From: UBA5499 sp002426275
Lineage (GTDB): Bacteria; Bacillota; DTU084
DNA: 6,270 bases
Assembly: GCA_937888735.1 (NCBI GenBank)
Contig: CALASN010000130.1
Location: 1 to 6,270 of the forward strand
Direction of reading: 5' to 3'
This document shows, piece after piece, positions 6,060-6,270 of the stretch; position 1 is the first letter of the stretch; each line of letters begins with the position of its first letter. A model generated the notes under the pieces. It ran no database searches and was not told the DNA's origin. It worked only from the letters and a program-made list of their open reading frames with translations. A program made the position numbers and the translations under genes.

Positions 6060-6270
6060 GTGCTCCCGGCATGGACGCAGTCTAACGTGTGAGAGTCCCG
6101 AGTGCGGGTCGATAGTGCCAAGAGCATAGTCAAGGGCAAGGGTGTCCGCCGCGAGGCGGAATCTGAAGGAAGCCGGAGGCAAACTTCTGGTCTGACGAAC
6201 AGAAATCACATTATTGGGACTAGTGAAAGCATCAAGTTTTTGAAGCTCTTCCTGTGTTATGTTGCTCCCT
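6060..6270 (+). mobile_element. 5' part of a group II intron (truncated by the window edge)
   Basis: From 6060 the sequence reads GTGCTCCCGGCATGGACGCA and continues in a style I recognise from the 5' ends (domain I) of bacterial group II introns. It has many short helices and no open frame of note. Visible elements are CCCG/CGGG at 6097-6108, a perfect six-pair hairpin TCCGCC/GGCGGA (6145-6160) capped by a GCGA tetraloop of the GNRA type used in intron tertiary contacts, the stretch ATCTGAAGGAAGCCGGAGG (6161-6179) whose end forms a CAAA-capped stem with 6184-6190, and GACGAACAGAAATC at 6194-6207, which I recall from this group. The fifth base is T where the common 5' consensus GUGYG has G. 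The reverse transcriptase gene and catalytic domains V-VI would lie beyond the right edge. The assignment rests on recalled similarity; subclass is uncertain. Confidence 0.72.

Noticed and set aside
6006..6209. Minus-strand frames across the terminator and intron start
   Set aside because: They span a perfect terminator stem and structured intron RNA, carry no motif, and have no plausible start signal.

Overview
The window looks like chromosomal DNA from a Gram-positive bacterium of the Bacillota (Firmicutes), perhaps an anaerobic clostridial or Negativicutes-like lineage. The reasons are strong GGGAGG-type ribosome binding sites, GTG starts, a near-consensus sigma-A promoter, a site matching the Bacillota cre consensus, and a 60-residue winged-helix protein of a kind I associate with clostridia and anaerobic archaea. 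The genus cannot be read from the sequence.

Layout, all on the + strand. Positions 1-463 form an AT-rich stretch with no convincing gene. At 464-646 is a small stand-alone winged-helix protein, closed by a terminator at 675-717. A clear promoter (722-750) with a LacI/CcpA-type operator (754-771) over its expected start site then drives a two-gene operon: a Gfo/Idh/MocA-family NAD(P)-dependent sugar oxidoreductase (789-1844) and a LacI-family repressor (1844-2830), whose stop and start codons overlap by one base. A terminator overlaps the end of the repressor gene. After an 88-base gap with overlapping inverted repeats comes a full-length GH38 alpha-mannosidase of 1025 residues (2936-6013), followed by a strong terminator (6024-6056). 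From about 6060 to the right edge the sequence looks like the 5' end of a group II intron, inserted just behind that terminator and cut by the window.

The three larger genes make a plausible carbohydrate-use locus. The repressor probably controls its own operon through the 754-771 palindrome. The mannosidase would hydrolyse imported alpha-mannosides in the cytosol, and the oxidoreductase would act on a related sugar. No transporter, kinase or isomerase lies in the window, so substrate and pathway remain inferred. The mannosidase and oxidoreductase genes share an identical 12-base ribosome-binding segment placed three bases before a GTG start, which ties them together and supports both start assignments.

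No clearly new system is visible. The points most worth a second look are the intron placed behind a terminator, the operator that fits both a dedicated repressor and global catabolite control, and the overlapping ATG/GTG starts and inverted repeats before the mannosidase.
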